Part shown: piece after piece, positions 7,636 to 16,598 of the stretch
Layout of the letters: each line of letters begins with the position of its first letter
Numbering within the stretch: position 1 is the first letter of the stretch
NCBI RefSeq assembly: GCF_014856545.2
Contig: NZ_CP109811.1
Location: 2,536,001-2,600,000 of the forward strand
Direction: 5' to 3'
DNA: 64,000 bases
Origin: Mesobacillus jeotgali
Lineage (GTDB): Bacteria; Bacillota; Bacilli; Bacillales; Cytobacillaceae
Translations under genes and position numbers: made by a program
Notes under the pieces: model-generated
What the model was told of the DNA's origin: nothing
Databases searched by the model: none
What the model saw: only the letters and a program-made list of their open reading frames with translations

Positions 7636-8931
7636 ATGAATTATAACCAGAATAAGAAGATTGCTCAAATAACTTCTCAGACTCTTATTATAGGAGTCGA
7701 TATTGCCAAATTCAAGCATGTGGCACGGGCTCAAGATTTTAGGGGAATAGAGTTTGGATCTCCATGTCAATTTGAAAATACTAAAGAAGGAATTGAGCAT
7801 TTTCTTAAATGGATTTCGGAAATTAAAAAAGAACAGCGTATGGAAAAAGTGATGGTTGGCATGGAGCCGACAGGCCATTATTGGTTTAACTTGGCCCATA
7901 TTTTAAAAGATAACGGGATTAAATTTGTCGCTGTAAACCCCTTGCACGTCAAGAAAAGCAAGGAGTTGGATGATAACTCACCTACGAAGAATGATGTGAA
8001 AGATGCCAAGGTCATAGCTCAGCTGGTCAAGGACGGAAGATACGCAGAACCTACGATACCGCAAGGTGTTTATGCAGAACTCCGGGTGGCAAAGAAAATT
8101 CGCGATCTTTTAACTGAAGACCTACAAACGGTCCAAGGACAGGTACACAACTGGATTGACCGGTATTTTCCGGAATTCCTCAAGGTATTTAAGAAATGGG
8201 AAGGTAAGGCTGCTTTACAATTCTTAAAGCTCTATGCCTTGCCACATGAAATAGCTGTATTCACCGAAGAAGAACTACTCGTTCATTTGAGAAAATCCGT
8301 ATCACGGAGTGTTGGATTAAACAAGATTCGCGAGTTAAAACAGGCAGCCAGTAAGTCCATCGGACTTCGACAAGGTGCTGAAATGGCCAGGCTTGAGCTA
8401 AAAACCATTCTGGCTAAGTATGAATTAATCCAGTTACAATTCGGAGAATTGGATGCAAGACTTGACGGTCTGCTTAATGATATTCCAGGTGTACAACAAA
8501 TGTTAGCGATAAAAGGTGTGGGCAGGGATACAATTGCCGGCTTCTTCGCTGAAGTAGGAGATTTAGGCGAATATAATCATCCCAGGCAAATTATCAAGCT
8601 GGCCGGTTTAAGCTTGAAAGAAAATACATCGGGTAAGCACAAAGGAAAAACGACCATTACAAAAAGGGGCCGTAAGAAGCTAAGGGCCCTGTTATTCAGG
8701 GTTTGTATGATTCTTGTCGCCAAAAATACGGCATTTAAGGCGTTACATGCGTACTATACTCAACGTCCGGATAATCCATTAAAGAAGATGCAGTCCCTGA
8801 TCGCTTTGTGTAATAAACTAATCCGGATCCTCTTTAGTATTGGTAAAAAGCAATTTGAGTTTAATGAAGAAAAGATGTTAAAGGACATCCCTCATTTGGC
8901 ACTAGCCCAGAAGACGGAAATGGCAGCGTAA
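7636..8931 (+). CDS. IS110-family transposase (DEDD recombinase), copy B
   Basis: A 431-residue protein identical to the transposase at 167-1462, with the same DEDD residues (D22, E77, D120, D123) and S332 region. It is intact. The ATG is preceded by the same AGGAGG-like site inside the IS. The identity of both copies, including the non-coding ends, points to a recent duplication event. Confidence 0.95.
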   Translation: MNYNQNKKIAQITSQTLIIGVDIAKFKHVARAQDFRGIEFGSPCQFENTKEGIEHFLKWISEIKKEQRMEKVMVGMEPTGHYWFNLAHILKDNGIKFVAVNPLHVKKSKELDDNSPTKNDVKDAKVIAQLVKDGRYAEPTIPQGVYAELRVAKKIRDLLTEDLQTVQGQVHNWIDRYFPEFLKVFKKWEGKAALQFLKLYALPHEIAVFTEEELLVHLRKSVSRSVGLNKIRELKQAASKSIGLRQGAEMARLELKTILAKYELIQLQFGELDARLDGLLNDIPGVQQMLAIKGVGRDTIAGFFAEVGDLGEYNHPRQIIKLAGLSLKENTSGKHKGKTTITKRGRKKLRALLFRVCMILVAKNTAFKALHAYYTQRPDNPLKKMQSLIALCNKLIRILFSIGKKQFEFNEEKMLKDIPHLALAQKTEMAA

Positions 8932-8979
8932 CTCTGTTTTAGTTTAGATGAATAGTAGTTCTGGTTTTATAGATTTTGG

Positions 8980-9189
8980 AGACATTTGAAGCACGGATTA
9001 GTCGGCAAAGCAACTAAATTACGGGCTAAGACCCTGTGGGGCAGCATGGCTGACATCCACCTCATGGAAAGGTTGGACGAAGGAATTTGAGAGCGAAGAC
9101 TCTGTGAGGCATGGGAGGGTTGACCTCCATGAGTAAATGTGGACATCCACCAGTGCGGTTATATTTTTACTCATCCACCATTTTCTGTA
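8980..9189 (+). ncRNA. candidate seekRNA/bridge RNA of IS110 copy B
   Basis: Same sequence as 1511-1720: two loop modules, the first with GGGGCAG in a GTGG/CCAC stem and the second with GAGGG near a GAGG/CCTC stem. The first matches the left flank of this very copy (GGGGCAG at 7510-7516), as expected for a target guide. The assignment is inference. Confidence 0.55.
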
Positions 9190-9397
9190 AGGAACTGGTT
9201 AGTGGGTTGTAGCTCTTTTTTCTTACTCTGTCCAAAAAAATCCTTTCAAGTGAAGATCCTCCATTTATAAAGCCAGTTACCGGAAGGTAAACGACTATGA
9301 AATTCTAAGAAAACATGAGTAAATCGGCGTTTTGGCTTCATTTATTGAGGGAGTTTACTTATACAAGAAAATAATGATTATATTGAGGGGGAGTAAT

Positions 9398-9850
9398 ATG
9401 ATTTTGACTTGGGAACCAAACTGGTATGAACTAGACCAAACTATAATTGTAAGTGACATTGATTACTTCTATCTCGATAAAGATGAAAAAACATTTGCAA
9501 ATGATTTTACTTCCTCTGAAGACAAAGAAGTGCGTGGGGAAATTATAAAGATAACTCATCGTGAACTAGGAGAACTGTTAGGAGTACTGACAATTGGTTT
9601 AAGCTATAAATTCTTTTTAAAAGATGGTAAATTCATTCAAGTAGATGCAGAAGAGAATATAGGTCAGATTGATTATCCTAACAATATTAAAGTAAATGAT
9701 TGGCTTTTTAATGTGGAATTAAATGTACTTGAGGTGACTGGTTTATCATCTCAAGAGAGAACCAAAAGAACAATGAGTCAAGAACGAGTAAAGCTAGAAA
9801 AAGAAAGAAAAGAAAGATATAAACGCTTATTGAATATTGATTATTTATAG
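9398..9850 (+). CDS. hypothetical cytoplasmic protein
   Basis: A 150-residue protein I do not recognise. It is acidic in the N-terminal part (DIDYFYLDKDEKTF), has no signal peptide or membrane segment, and ends in a charged helix rich in Arg, Lys and Glu (about residues 125-147). ATG 9398 is chosen because GAGGGGGAG lies about 7 nt upstream; an upstream in-frame extension would start within the IS. IS copy B ends only 45 bp before the gene, so its expression may now depend on the IS. Confidence 0.65.
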   Translation: MILTWEPNWYELDQTIIVSDIDYFYLDKDEKTFANDFTSSEDKEVRGEIIKITHRELGELLGVLTIGLSYKFFLKDGKFIQVDAEENIGQIDYPNNIKVNDWLFNVELNVLEVTGLSSQERTKRTMSQERVKLEKERKERYKRLLNIDYL

Positions 9851-9880
9851 TGCTTGTTCAACTAACGGGTGCTTTAGCAC
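9851..9880. repeat. fragment of the dispersed repeat
   Basis: TGCTTGTTCAACTAACGGGTGC followed by TTTAGCAC is the left half of the dispersed repeat (compare 2498-2515 and 5597-5618). No mobile element is inserted in it. Confidence 0.5.
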
Positions 9881-9894
9881 AATAAGGTAATATG

Positions 9895-9932
9895 AAAAAA
9901 GGCTTAGAGATGAAAATTCCTCTAAGCCTTTT
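9895..9932 (+). terminator. rho-independent terminator
   Basis: GGCTTAGAG (9901-9909) pairs with CTCTAAGCC (9920-9928), flanked by A-runs and CTTTTAG, so it could work in either direction. It follows the hypothetical gene ending at 9850. Confidence 0.7.
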
Positions 9933-10345
9933 AGTATTGTGAATAGTGTTGTGAAATAGGCGTGAATTAATATGTGATTATGTCTGTGAAATACCGTTTT
10001 GCACCTCACAAGTAAACCCGTTATTTTTTTATTTAGTGTGTTTTTGCATTGATTGTTACTTTTCATACATGCCATGCCAGATTATGAAATAATCAGGTCA
10101 CTTTTTTTCTAAAATGTGTGAGCAGTAATGAAAAATTAAAAACCTGATTTTTTCTTTTGGCTGAGAAAACAACATAGTTTGAGAAGATTATATTAATGAC
10201 CACTAACTTTATAGTTGGTCTTTTTTAATTGGAAATTTTTCTGACTTAAATATAGTGGTATAGATACTGCTTACCATCCGATACCGCTAGTTATTCTTAA
10301 GAACTATAAATATAATAACACTAACACCTCAAAAAAGGGGGATAA
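9933..10345. other. AT-rich intergenic region without a supported gene
   Basis: I see no convincing gene here. A short hairpin GACCA...TGGTC followed by TTTTTT (10198-10226) looks like a second terminator. The 100 bp before 10346 presumably hold the promoter of the C39-like peptidase gene. Confidence 0.5.
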
Positions 10346-11245
10346 ATGTATATGACACCCTGCATAAATTCTCCTAAATTAAATGATAACATGGTTACTA
10401 AACTAACAGGCAGGGGGAGTACTAAGATTAAGACCGTTATATTGAGTCATGCAATCATTATGGTAACTCTCATATTTGCTTTCCTAATAGGTGCGATTTT
10501 TATCTTTTATGACAGAGGTGAATCACTTGATAAGGTGTTGGCAATGGGGGGGAATGTTAAAGGCCAAGCAACTTTAATAAAGGATTCGGTTGAAAACGAG
10601 GGACCAATAAAAGAAAAGGTAATTGTAAGAATAAAGGACAAAGTGCTTCTTGACGCACCGGTTGTTAAACAATTTCCGGAACTTCCACGAGGATGTGAAG
10701 TAACTAGTCTTGCAATGTTGCTTCAGTACAATGATATTGATGTGGATAAAATGGAATTAGCTTCAGGGATTAAGAAGAATCCAGTGTTGCTCGAAAAAAG
10801 AGAGGGTGTAACTTACTGGGGACATCCAAACGATGGCTATATTGGGGATATGTATACCTATGAGAAACCCGGATTTGGTGTTTACCATAGACCAATAGCT
10901 GAGCTAGCAGAAGAATACTTACCTGGTAAAGTAAAGGATATAACGGGGGCTGACTTTTCCGTAATTAAAACCTATTTATCCTTGGACCTTCCCATATGGG
11001 TGATTATTAATACAACCTATAAGAAGCTGCCGGCCTCTTATTTTGAGGAATGGATAACGCCATCAGGACCTGTATCAATCACTTACAAAGAACATTCCGT
11101 GCTGATTACAGGTTACGACGATAAATATATATATTTTAACGATCCTATCACGGGAATAAAAAACAGGAAAGAACCATACAGCAGTTTTGAGGAGGCCTGG
11201 GAGCAAATGGGCAAGCAGGCCATAGTCATTTTTCCTGATCCCTGA
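10346..11245 (+). CDS. membrane-anchored C39-family peptidase-like protein (YvpB type)
   Basis: A 299-residue protein with a single N-terminal membrane anchor (about residues 32-55: VILSHAIIMVTLIFAFLIG) and an extracellular papain-like C39 domain. The catalytic cysteine motif is LPRGCEVTSLAMLL (about residues 114-127) and the histidine is in YKEHSVLITGYDD, followed by FNDPITG. This layout matches the YvpB-like C39 proteins of Bacillus. The Cys-His arrangement suggests cysteine peptidase activity; the substrate is unknown. The ATG has a GGGGGA site. A second ATG lies two codons downstream. It stands alone. Confidence 0.78.
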   Translation: MYMTPCINSPKLNDNMVTKLTGRGSTKIKTVILSHAIIMVTLIFAFLIGAIFIFYDRGESLDKVLAMGGNVKGQATLIKDSVENEGPIKEKVIVRIKDKVLLDAPVVKQFPELPRGCEVTSLAMLLQYNDIDVDKMELASGIKKNPVLLEKREGVTYWGHPNDGYIGDMYTYEKPGFGVYHRPIAELAEEYLPGKVKDITGADFSVIKTYLSLDLPIWVIINTTYKKLPASYFEEWITPSGPVSITYKEHSVLITGYDDKYIYFNDPITGIKNRKEPYSSFEEAWEQMGKQAIVIFPDP

Positions 11246-11517
11246 TTTCCGAATAAGTGATAATAAGATTAACACAACTTTAATAAGCTGTTTTGTAAAT
11301 ATGTTATACATAAATTAGAACAGTATCTGGTTTTCTTGATTGAATCAATTGGTACAAACAAAAAGCGACAATATCTATTACAGATAAAATCTACCTGTTA
11401 ATCTTAACGAAATGTAATAATTGTGTAATATAAATTGCACACTATGTGCACGTTGATTCGTTATTATTTAATTGCTAGGACACCCCCCCTTTTAATATAG
11501 ATTCCTTCCTATGCATG

Positions 11518-11551
11518 AAAGGCTGTCGTTTAAAATGCGACAGCCTTTCTG
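11518..11551 (+). terminator. rho-independent terminator
   Basis: AAAGGCTGTCG (11518-11528) pairs with CGACAGCCTTT (11538-11548). It is 270 bp behind the peptidase gene. Confidence 0.7.
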
Positions 11552-11612
11552 CTATAGGTACGTTATTTGCATATGTGTGAATCTGAGATGCATAAACCCT
11601 GTTAAGTCCACC

Positions 11613-11643
11613 AAAAGGCTCCGGTAAATCACCGGAGCCTTTA
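11613..11643 (-). terminator. rho-independent terminator of the multicopper oxidase gene
   Basis: AAAGGCTCCGGT pairs with ACCGGAGCCTTT around a 5-nt loop, directly behind the stop codon of the oxidase gene at 11646, with T-rich sequence following on the minus strand. Confidence 0.8.
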
Positions 11644-11645
11644 GC

Positions 11646-13157
11646 CTATTCTACATTAAATTGCCCCATCATTCCTGCGTCTTCATGCTCGAGAATATGG
11701 CAATGGTACATGAATAACCCTTTATGATCAAATGTGGCAATTGCTCGGACTTTTTCACCAGGTGCAACCAAAATAGTATCCTTCCATCCGCGTTCATTTG
11801 GCGGCGGGGGATTCCCATCACGATCAAGGATCAGGAATTGGGTTCCATGGCCGTGGAACGGATGAGCCATGCCCATATTATTACCCATCATGCCCATTCC
11901 TTCATTCGAAATTTCCCAAATCTCGGTATCATGAAGCTTAAGCTGCTCGTCAATGCGATCCATGTCCATCTGCTTGCCGTTGATGCTGACATTACGGCCC
12001 ATTCCTGACATGACGAATTTCCGAGTCCGTGCAGCCATGGTTTCATCTGGATCTGGAATGTCAACCAATTTTGATGGAACTTTATTCGGCCCTTTTTCCT
12101 CGCCCGTGACGATGAATTTCATAAATGAAGTTCCCTTATCGGTCAATTCCACGGTTTCTCCCTCTTTATATTCTGAAAAATCAACAATCAACTCAGCACG
12201 TTCTGCAGAACTTAAAATAAGCTTGTCCATTTCCACGGGTTTTTCCAGGAGTCCACCATCTGTCCCAATCTGGTAAAATTTCTGCTTGTTGCTCAGTTGG
12301 AATTGATAAATTCGTGCATTAGAGCCATTCAGCAGCCGGAAACGGACCTTGCCTTTAGGAACTTCAACATAAGGATTAATGGCTCCATTCACCATAATCG
12401 TATCTCCCTGCAGTCCCATCATGACATCGTGCATGCTCAAATCATAGGTAAACTGACCGTTTTCATCGAGCTGTTTATCCTGGACAATTAATGGTATATC
12501 ATTCACCCCATATTCGTTAGGCAGATCCAGGTTCTCACTATCTTCATCATCAATTATAAATAGACCAGCAAGTCCTTTATATACGTGTTCGCCAGTTTCA
12601 TGGAGCAGATGTGGATGATACCATAAAGTAGCAGCATTTTGTTCAATTTTGAATTTCGGATTCCACGTCGTTCCAGGCAGGATGCCGGAATGAGGGCCGC
12701 CATCCTGGTCGCCGTCAACTTCTAGTCCATGCCAATGGACCGTGGTTGCTTCATCAATCTCATTTTTTACTTTTATTGAAACATCATCTCCAGTTTTTAC
12801 ACGAATCACGGGTCCGAGGTAATCGCCATTATATCCAAACGTATCTGTTGGTTTGCCTTCTAAAAACTCCATGGATCCTTTTTGGGCAACAAGAGTGAAC
12901 TCTGCTTTTCCTGGGTCTGGATTCTCGTCTTTTAGGATGGGGGGAATGGGAAGAGAGGTTCCTCCATCAGCGAGTGAGTCATTCTTCATATCTTCAACCT
13001 CTCCGTTATCGTTACCCATCATACCACCATCCATCATTCCTCCCCCTTGTCCAGGCATGTTACCGTTCATGCCGCCAAAACCCCTCATAAAAAACCAGCC
13101 GCCCACAATGAGCAGAATCAATAAGATAAGTGCGGCCATAACTATTTTTTTCATCAT
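11646..13157 (-). CDS. membrane-anchored multicopper oxidase
   Basis: A 503-residue laccase-like multicopper oxidase, which oxidises Cu(I), metal ions or phenols at a type 1 copper and reduces oxygen at a trinuclear site. An N-terminal anchor (about residues 4-24) is followed by a Gly/Met-rich linker (residues 25-50), which may bind copper. The four copper motifs are visible: HWHG (about 140), WYHPHLLHET (about 180), HPFHGHG (about 435) and HCHILEHEDAGMM (485-497). The start has GGAGGT upstream. It is divergent from the helical protein and YtkA-like genes at 13361-14758, which suggests a shared role in copper handling or detoxification. The substrate cannot be read from sequence. Confidence 0.92.
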   Translation of the reverse strand: MMKKIVMAALILLILLIVGGWFFMRGFGGMNGNMPGQGGGMMDGGMMGNDNGEVEDMKNDSLADGGTSLPIPPILKDENPDPGKAEFTLVAQKGSMEFLEGKPTDTFGYNGDYLGPVIRVKTGDDVSIKVKNEIDEATTVHWHGLEVDGDQDGGPHSGILPGTTWNPKFKIEQNAATLWYHPHLLHETGEHVYKGLAGLFIIDDEDSENLDLPNEYGVNDIPLIVQDKQLDENGQFTYDLSMHDVMMGLQGDTIMVNGAINPYVEVPKGKVRFRLLNGSNARIYQFQLSNKQKFYQIGTDGGLLEKPVEMDKLILSSAERAELIVDFSEYKEGETVELTDKGTSFMKFIVTGEEKGPNKVPSKLVDIPDPDETMAARTRKFVMSGMGRNVSINGKQMDMDRIDEQLKLHDTEIWEISNEGMGMMGNNMGMAHPFHGHGTQFLILDRDGNPPPPNERGWKDTILVAPGEKVRAIATFDHKGLFMYHCHILEHEDAGMMGQFNVE

Positions 13158-13360
13158 TTTTACCTCCTTTAGTACTTATCTAGCTTTTACATGAATTTAT
13201 TCTTGAATACACAATACCTCGCTGTGTATTTTATAAGCGCCGGTTTATAATTGCAAACAATAATGCTAACTGTAGTCAAATATGCATTTTCTATGGAGTT
13301 TAATTCGAGAAACCTGTGGTAGAAACTATAAAGTAAATAAAATTAAGGAGGAATAAAAAT

Positions 13361-13879
13361 ATGCTATTACCTGCATCTGACTTAGGGTTAATTGCAACTC
13401 ACCTACCCGCCCATGACGGTATGATAATGAAAGTAAAGCTTATGGCAAGAGAAGTAAAAGAAGAAAAATTACTTGAATTGCTAAATACTAAGGTAGGGAT
13501 TTTACGAAGCCATGTGCGTATCATGATGGATATGCTTGATCCTGACAAAAGTGATTTTGAGAAGATTCCGGATTTCAATGAGCTTCCGGAGGGGCAGCTC
13601 GAAACTACATCTAGAGGGTCACAGCTGATGGACAAGCATATCGCAATGGAGATAAAGGCTTCAACAGAGGCAATGGCGAAGGATAACTTCGTCTCAGCTC
13701 TTAAAATGAAGGACCCACAGGTCAAACAGACACATATTGAAATGGCACTTCAGCAAGTGCAGCTGCTTAATATGGTTACTGAATTCCTGAAGGAGATTGA
13801 AGCAGATGTAACACCTATGGGTACGCCAGATGAGCAAAAGAAAGTCTTGAATCATTTCAGTCATATAATGGAAGAATAG
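13361..13879 (+). CDS. helical protein, possibly ferritin-like/CotF-like
   Basis: A 172-residue, almost entirely helical protein without signal peptide or cysteine pairs. Two long amphipathic regions (about residues 20-65 and 85-145) with His and Met/Glu spacing (HLPAHDGMIMK, RSHVRIMMDMLD) recall four-helix-bundle proteins such as CotF-type spore coat or ferritin-like proteins. That is a resemblance, not an identification. It is preceded by AAGGAGGA and followed 21 bp later by the YtkA-like gene, so the two are probably one operon, divergent from the multicopper oxidase. Confidence 0.6.
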   Translation: MLLPASDLGLIATHLPAHDGMIMKVKLMAREVKEEKLLELLNTKVGILRSHVRIMMDMLDPDKSDFEKIPDFNELPEGQLETTSRGSQLMDKHIAMEIKASTEAMAKDNFVSALKMKDPQVKQTHIEMALQQVQLLNMVTEFLKEIEADVTPMGTPDEQKKVLNHFSHIMEE

Positions 13880-13900
13880 ATTTTGATTGGAGGTCGAGAG

Positions 13901-14758
13901 ATGAATCCTAAAAATGAACATAGTACTGTAAACAATCATGACCACAGTCAGGCCAGCAGAATGACTAAAGATAGTAGCCAGTCCAGTCGAACACCACATG
14001 ACAGTCATGAACATCATCAAGGACATAGCATGATGGACTCCCATCAGGGACATACCGACCATAAGGAGAACATACCAAAAGTACAGGTTGATTGGACCTC
14101 AAACCCTCATACGGTCAAAGTGGATCAAGAAACAGAAATTTTTATCGACATAAAAGATTTCTCCGGGAAGGTTATCGAGACTTTTTTAGCTGTGCATGAA
14201 AAAGAAATGCACCTACTGGCAATTAAAACGGATTTATCTGTATTCCAACATCTTCACCCGCAATATATTGAAAAGGGTAGATTTCAAGTGAAGACAACCT
14301 TCCCAAAGGCCGGGGAATATAAATTTTATGCAGATTTCCTGCCGGAGGGGGCAAATCAGCAGCTTGCGTCACATGAGCTGGTCGTAAAAGGTTCGGAAAC
14401 CATGGAAGAGGTAGTTCCCGATAAGCTTTTGAAAAAGGAGATAGACGACCTGACATTCGAGCTGATTCTCCCAGAAGCCAAAGTAGATGAGCATATAAGT
14501 TTGATTTTCACCCTAAATGATAAGGAAGGAAACCCAATTACTGAACTTGAACCCTATCTTGGTTCTGCAGGACATGTGGTGATTGTCAGTGAGGATATGA
14601 ATGAATTTCTCCATGTTCACCCAGTGGATGAGAACGCAAAAGGGCCTGATGTCGAGTATATGACCAGCTTTCCCCAAAGTGGATTGTATAAAATTTGGGG
14701 ACAGTTCAAGTACAAACAAAAACTTTATACGGTGCCTTTTGTGATTGAAGTTAAGTAA
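13901..14758 (+). CDS. His-rich protein with two YtkA-like domains
   Basis: A 285-residue protein. The N-terminal 60 residues are unusually rich in His, Ser, Asp and Met (HDSHEHHQGHSMMDSHQGH), a likely metal-binding tail. Two beta-sandwich YtkA-like domains follow (about residues 65-165 and 180-285); each carries an HLHP or HVHP motif (VFQHLHPQ, FLHVHPVD), seen in copper-related extracytoplasmic proteins. No classical signal peptide is visible, which is odd if the protein acts outside the cell. ATG 13901 is chosen over an upstream TTG because TTGGAGGT lies 7 nt before it. It probably works with the neighbouring oxidase in copper handling; this is inference. Confidence 0.75.
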   Translation: MNPKNEHSTVNNHDHSQASRMTKDSSQSSRTPHDSHEHHQGHSMMDSHQGHTDHKENIPKVQVDWTSNPHTVKVDQETEIFIDIKDFSGKVIETFLAVHEKEMHLLAIKTDLSVFQHLHPQYIEKGRFQVKTTFPKAGEYKFYADFLPEGANQQLASHELVVKGSETMEEVVPDKLLKKEIDDLTFELILPEAKVDEHISLIFTLNDKEGNPITELEPYLGSAGHVVIVSEDMNEFLHVHPVDENAKGPDVEYMTSFPQSGLYKIWGQFKYKQKLYTVPFVIEVK

Positions 14759-14830
14759 TAGGCATCAGTCCAGCAATGGCACACAGAATTGTGTGCTATT
14801 GTTCAATTTTCTAGTAAAGGAGGTAGAAAC

Positions 14831-16264
14831 ATGAAGGAGATTGAAGGGGAAATTGACATGCCGCAAACGAACAAAGGACGATTGAAAATTATTACGGTAC
14901 TGGCTATTCCGGCAGTCATCGAAAATTTTTTCCAGACGATTCTCGGCTTTGTCGATACATACTTTGTATCAAAAATCGGTCTGGCAGAAGTTTCGGCGGT
15001 AGGGGTCACCAATGCAGTCCTTGCGATATATTTTGCGTTATTTATGGCAATTGGGGTAGCAGCCAATGTAAGGATAGCAAACTTCCTTGGTGCTAACCTT
15101 CCGGAAAAAGCAAGGCATATTTCACAGCAATCAATCGTCCTTGCTGCCATATTTGGAATTTTAACAGGGATCATTACCTTGGTTTTCGCTGAACCGCTGC
15201 TGAAACTAATGGGTATCGAGGCAGAGGTCCTCGAGGCCGGTGCACTGTATTTCCGGATTGTTGGTATACCTTCGATTGTGATGAGCTTCATGTTTGTATT
15301 AAGCGCTATCCTGAGGGGAGCAGGCGATACAAAATCGCCGATGAAGGTAAGTATTGTCATCAATATTGTCAATGCAGTTTTGGATTATGTCCTTATCTTC
15401 GGTTTTTTGTTCATCCCCGAAATGGGCATCGTAGGAGCAGGGATTGCAACCGTAATTTCACGATTGATTGGCAGTATTGCGCTATTTTACTATGTCAATA
15501 AAACAGAAACCCTTAGCTTCAGAAGAGATTACTGGAGTATTGACAGGACACATTTAATGGAACTGACTTCTCTTGGAGCCCCAGCTGCAGGCGAGAGACT
15601 AGTCATGCGTGCCGGTCAAATCGTCTATTTTGGTTTCGTCGTTGCCCTTGGTACCAATGCATTTGCCGCTCATCAGATTGCAGGCAATGTCGAAGTATTT
15701 TCCTATATGATTGGATATGGATTTGCTACTGCCGCCACCATTTTGGTTGGCCAGCAAATCGGTGCTGGTAATCTTGAGGAGGCTAAGCATTATGCGAAAC
15801 TATCCACCTATCTCACAGTAGGAGCGATGACCCTGCTCGGTGCCTTGCTCTTCATCCTCGGTGACTGGGCAGGCAGCTTTTTCACCGAAGATCAGCAGGT
15901 CATCGATAATATAGGAACCGCATTAAAAATATCTGGTGTTTTCCAGCCGTTTCTCGCTGTTTTAATGGTACTTACAGGTGCATTCCAGGGTGCAAATAAC
16001 ACGAAGTTTCCAATGTACCTAACCGGCTTCGGGATGTGGGCTGTACGAACCGTACTTGTCTACCTCCTCGGAATCAAGTTAGGATGGGGACTTGCGGGAG
16101 TATGGATAGCAATCGGAGCCGATATCGCATTTCGTGCAATTGTCCTTGCAATCCAATTCAAACGAGGAAAATGGATGGCGCTCGAAAAAGCACCAGACCC
16201 AGAGTCGCACTGTCATCCGCAAACGACAAAAGAAACCATGTCAGCTTGCGCTAATAACTATTAA
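14831..16264 (+). CDS. MATE-family efflux transporter
   Basis: A 477-residue multidrug and toxin extrusion antiporter with about twelve membrane helices in two similar halves. Typical features are the N-terminal ALPAVIENFFQTILGFVDTYFVS-like segment, GAGDTKSP (about residue 165) between halves and FQGANNTKFPMY (about residue 385) at the equivalent place in the second half. Such proteins export cationic drugs or metabolites using Na+ or H+. The ATG at 14831 has AAAGGAGGT upstream and is preferred over an in-frame upstream start. It follows the YtkA-like gene by 72 bp, possibly with its own promoter. The short Cys/His-bearing C-terminal tail (ESHCHPQ) is unusual. Confidence 0.92.
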   Translation: MKEIEGEIDMPQTNKGRLKIITVLAIPAVIENFFQTILGFVDTYFVSKIGLAEVSAVGVTNAVLAIYFALFMAIGVAANVRIANFLGANLPEKARHISQQSIVLAAIFGILTGIITLVFAEPLLKLMGIEAEVLEAGALYFRIVGIPSIVMSFMFVLSAILRGAGDTKSPMKVSIVINIVNAVLDYVLIFGFLFIPEMGIVGAGIATVISRLIGSIALFYYVNKTETLSFRRDYWSIDRTHLMELTSLGAPAAGERLVMRAGQIVYFGFVVALGTNAFAAHQIAGNVEVFSYMIGYGFATAATILVGQQIGAGNLEEAKHYAKLSTYLTVGAMTLLGALLFILGDWAGSFFTEDQQVIDNIGTALKISGVFQPFLAVLMVLTGAFQGANNTKFPMYLTGFGMWAVRTVLVYLLGIKLGWGLAGVWIAIGADIAFRAIVLAIQFKRGKWMALEKAPDPESHCHPQTTKETMSACANNY

Positions 16265-16270
16265 TAAGGA

Positions 16271-16301
16271 GCATACAGTTATCAATCTGTATGCTTTTTT
16301 T
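16271..16301 (+). terminator. rho-independent terminator of the MATE gene
   Basis: GCATACAG (16271-16278) pairs with CTGTATGC (16287-16294), followed by TTTTTTT. Confidence 0.85.
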
Positions 16302-16598
16302 AGGTAACAATATTATTGAATTGAATCTAAGTTTATCGTAAGGGGTTCCTGCTTAAAAAAGGTGTTTAGTAAAAATAAAAAGTTCTTAGATCGAGTTGTA
16401 TCAAACACATTAAAGAACAAAAAGTACAGAATTAATCGTGTAACTGGAGATGTCATAGCAATAACCTTCTTTCCAGCTACCAAATCAAACTCCCTAGTTC
16501 TGTTAAAATTATGAAATTCACCCTTATTGGTTTTTTGGTGTTTTACCAAGCATCCAAGAGGTATAGGACATAAGAATCTATTTTAAGGAGGAACATTA

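Larger units (their letters stand above)
7513..9355 (+). mobile_element. IS110-family insertion sequence, copy B
   Basis: Identical to copy A at 44-1886. The left flank is CTTATTGAACTATAGGGGCAG and the right flank GTTTACTTATACAAG, together a disrupted dispersed repeat. The element proper is probably 7517-9352. It is in the same orientation as copy A, so the two copies could recombine and delete the 7.5 kb between them, or loop it out. Confidence 0.9.
11246..11645. other. intergenic region with two terminators
   Basis: No gene is supported. The region holds the terminator hairpins at 11518-11551 and 11613-11643 and is otherwise AT-rich. Confidence 0.5.

Noticed and set aside
16313..16549. 78-codon minus-strand gene
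   Set aside because: No ribosome binding site and no family features; AT-rich intergenic region between a terminator and the ydhK-like gene.
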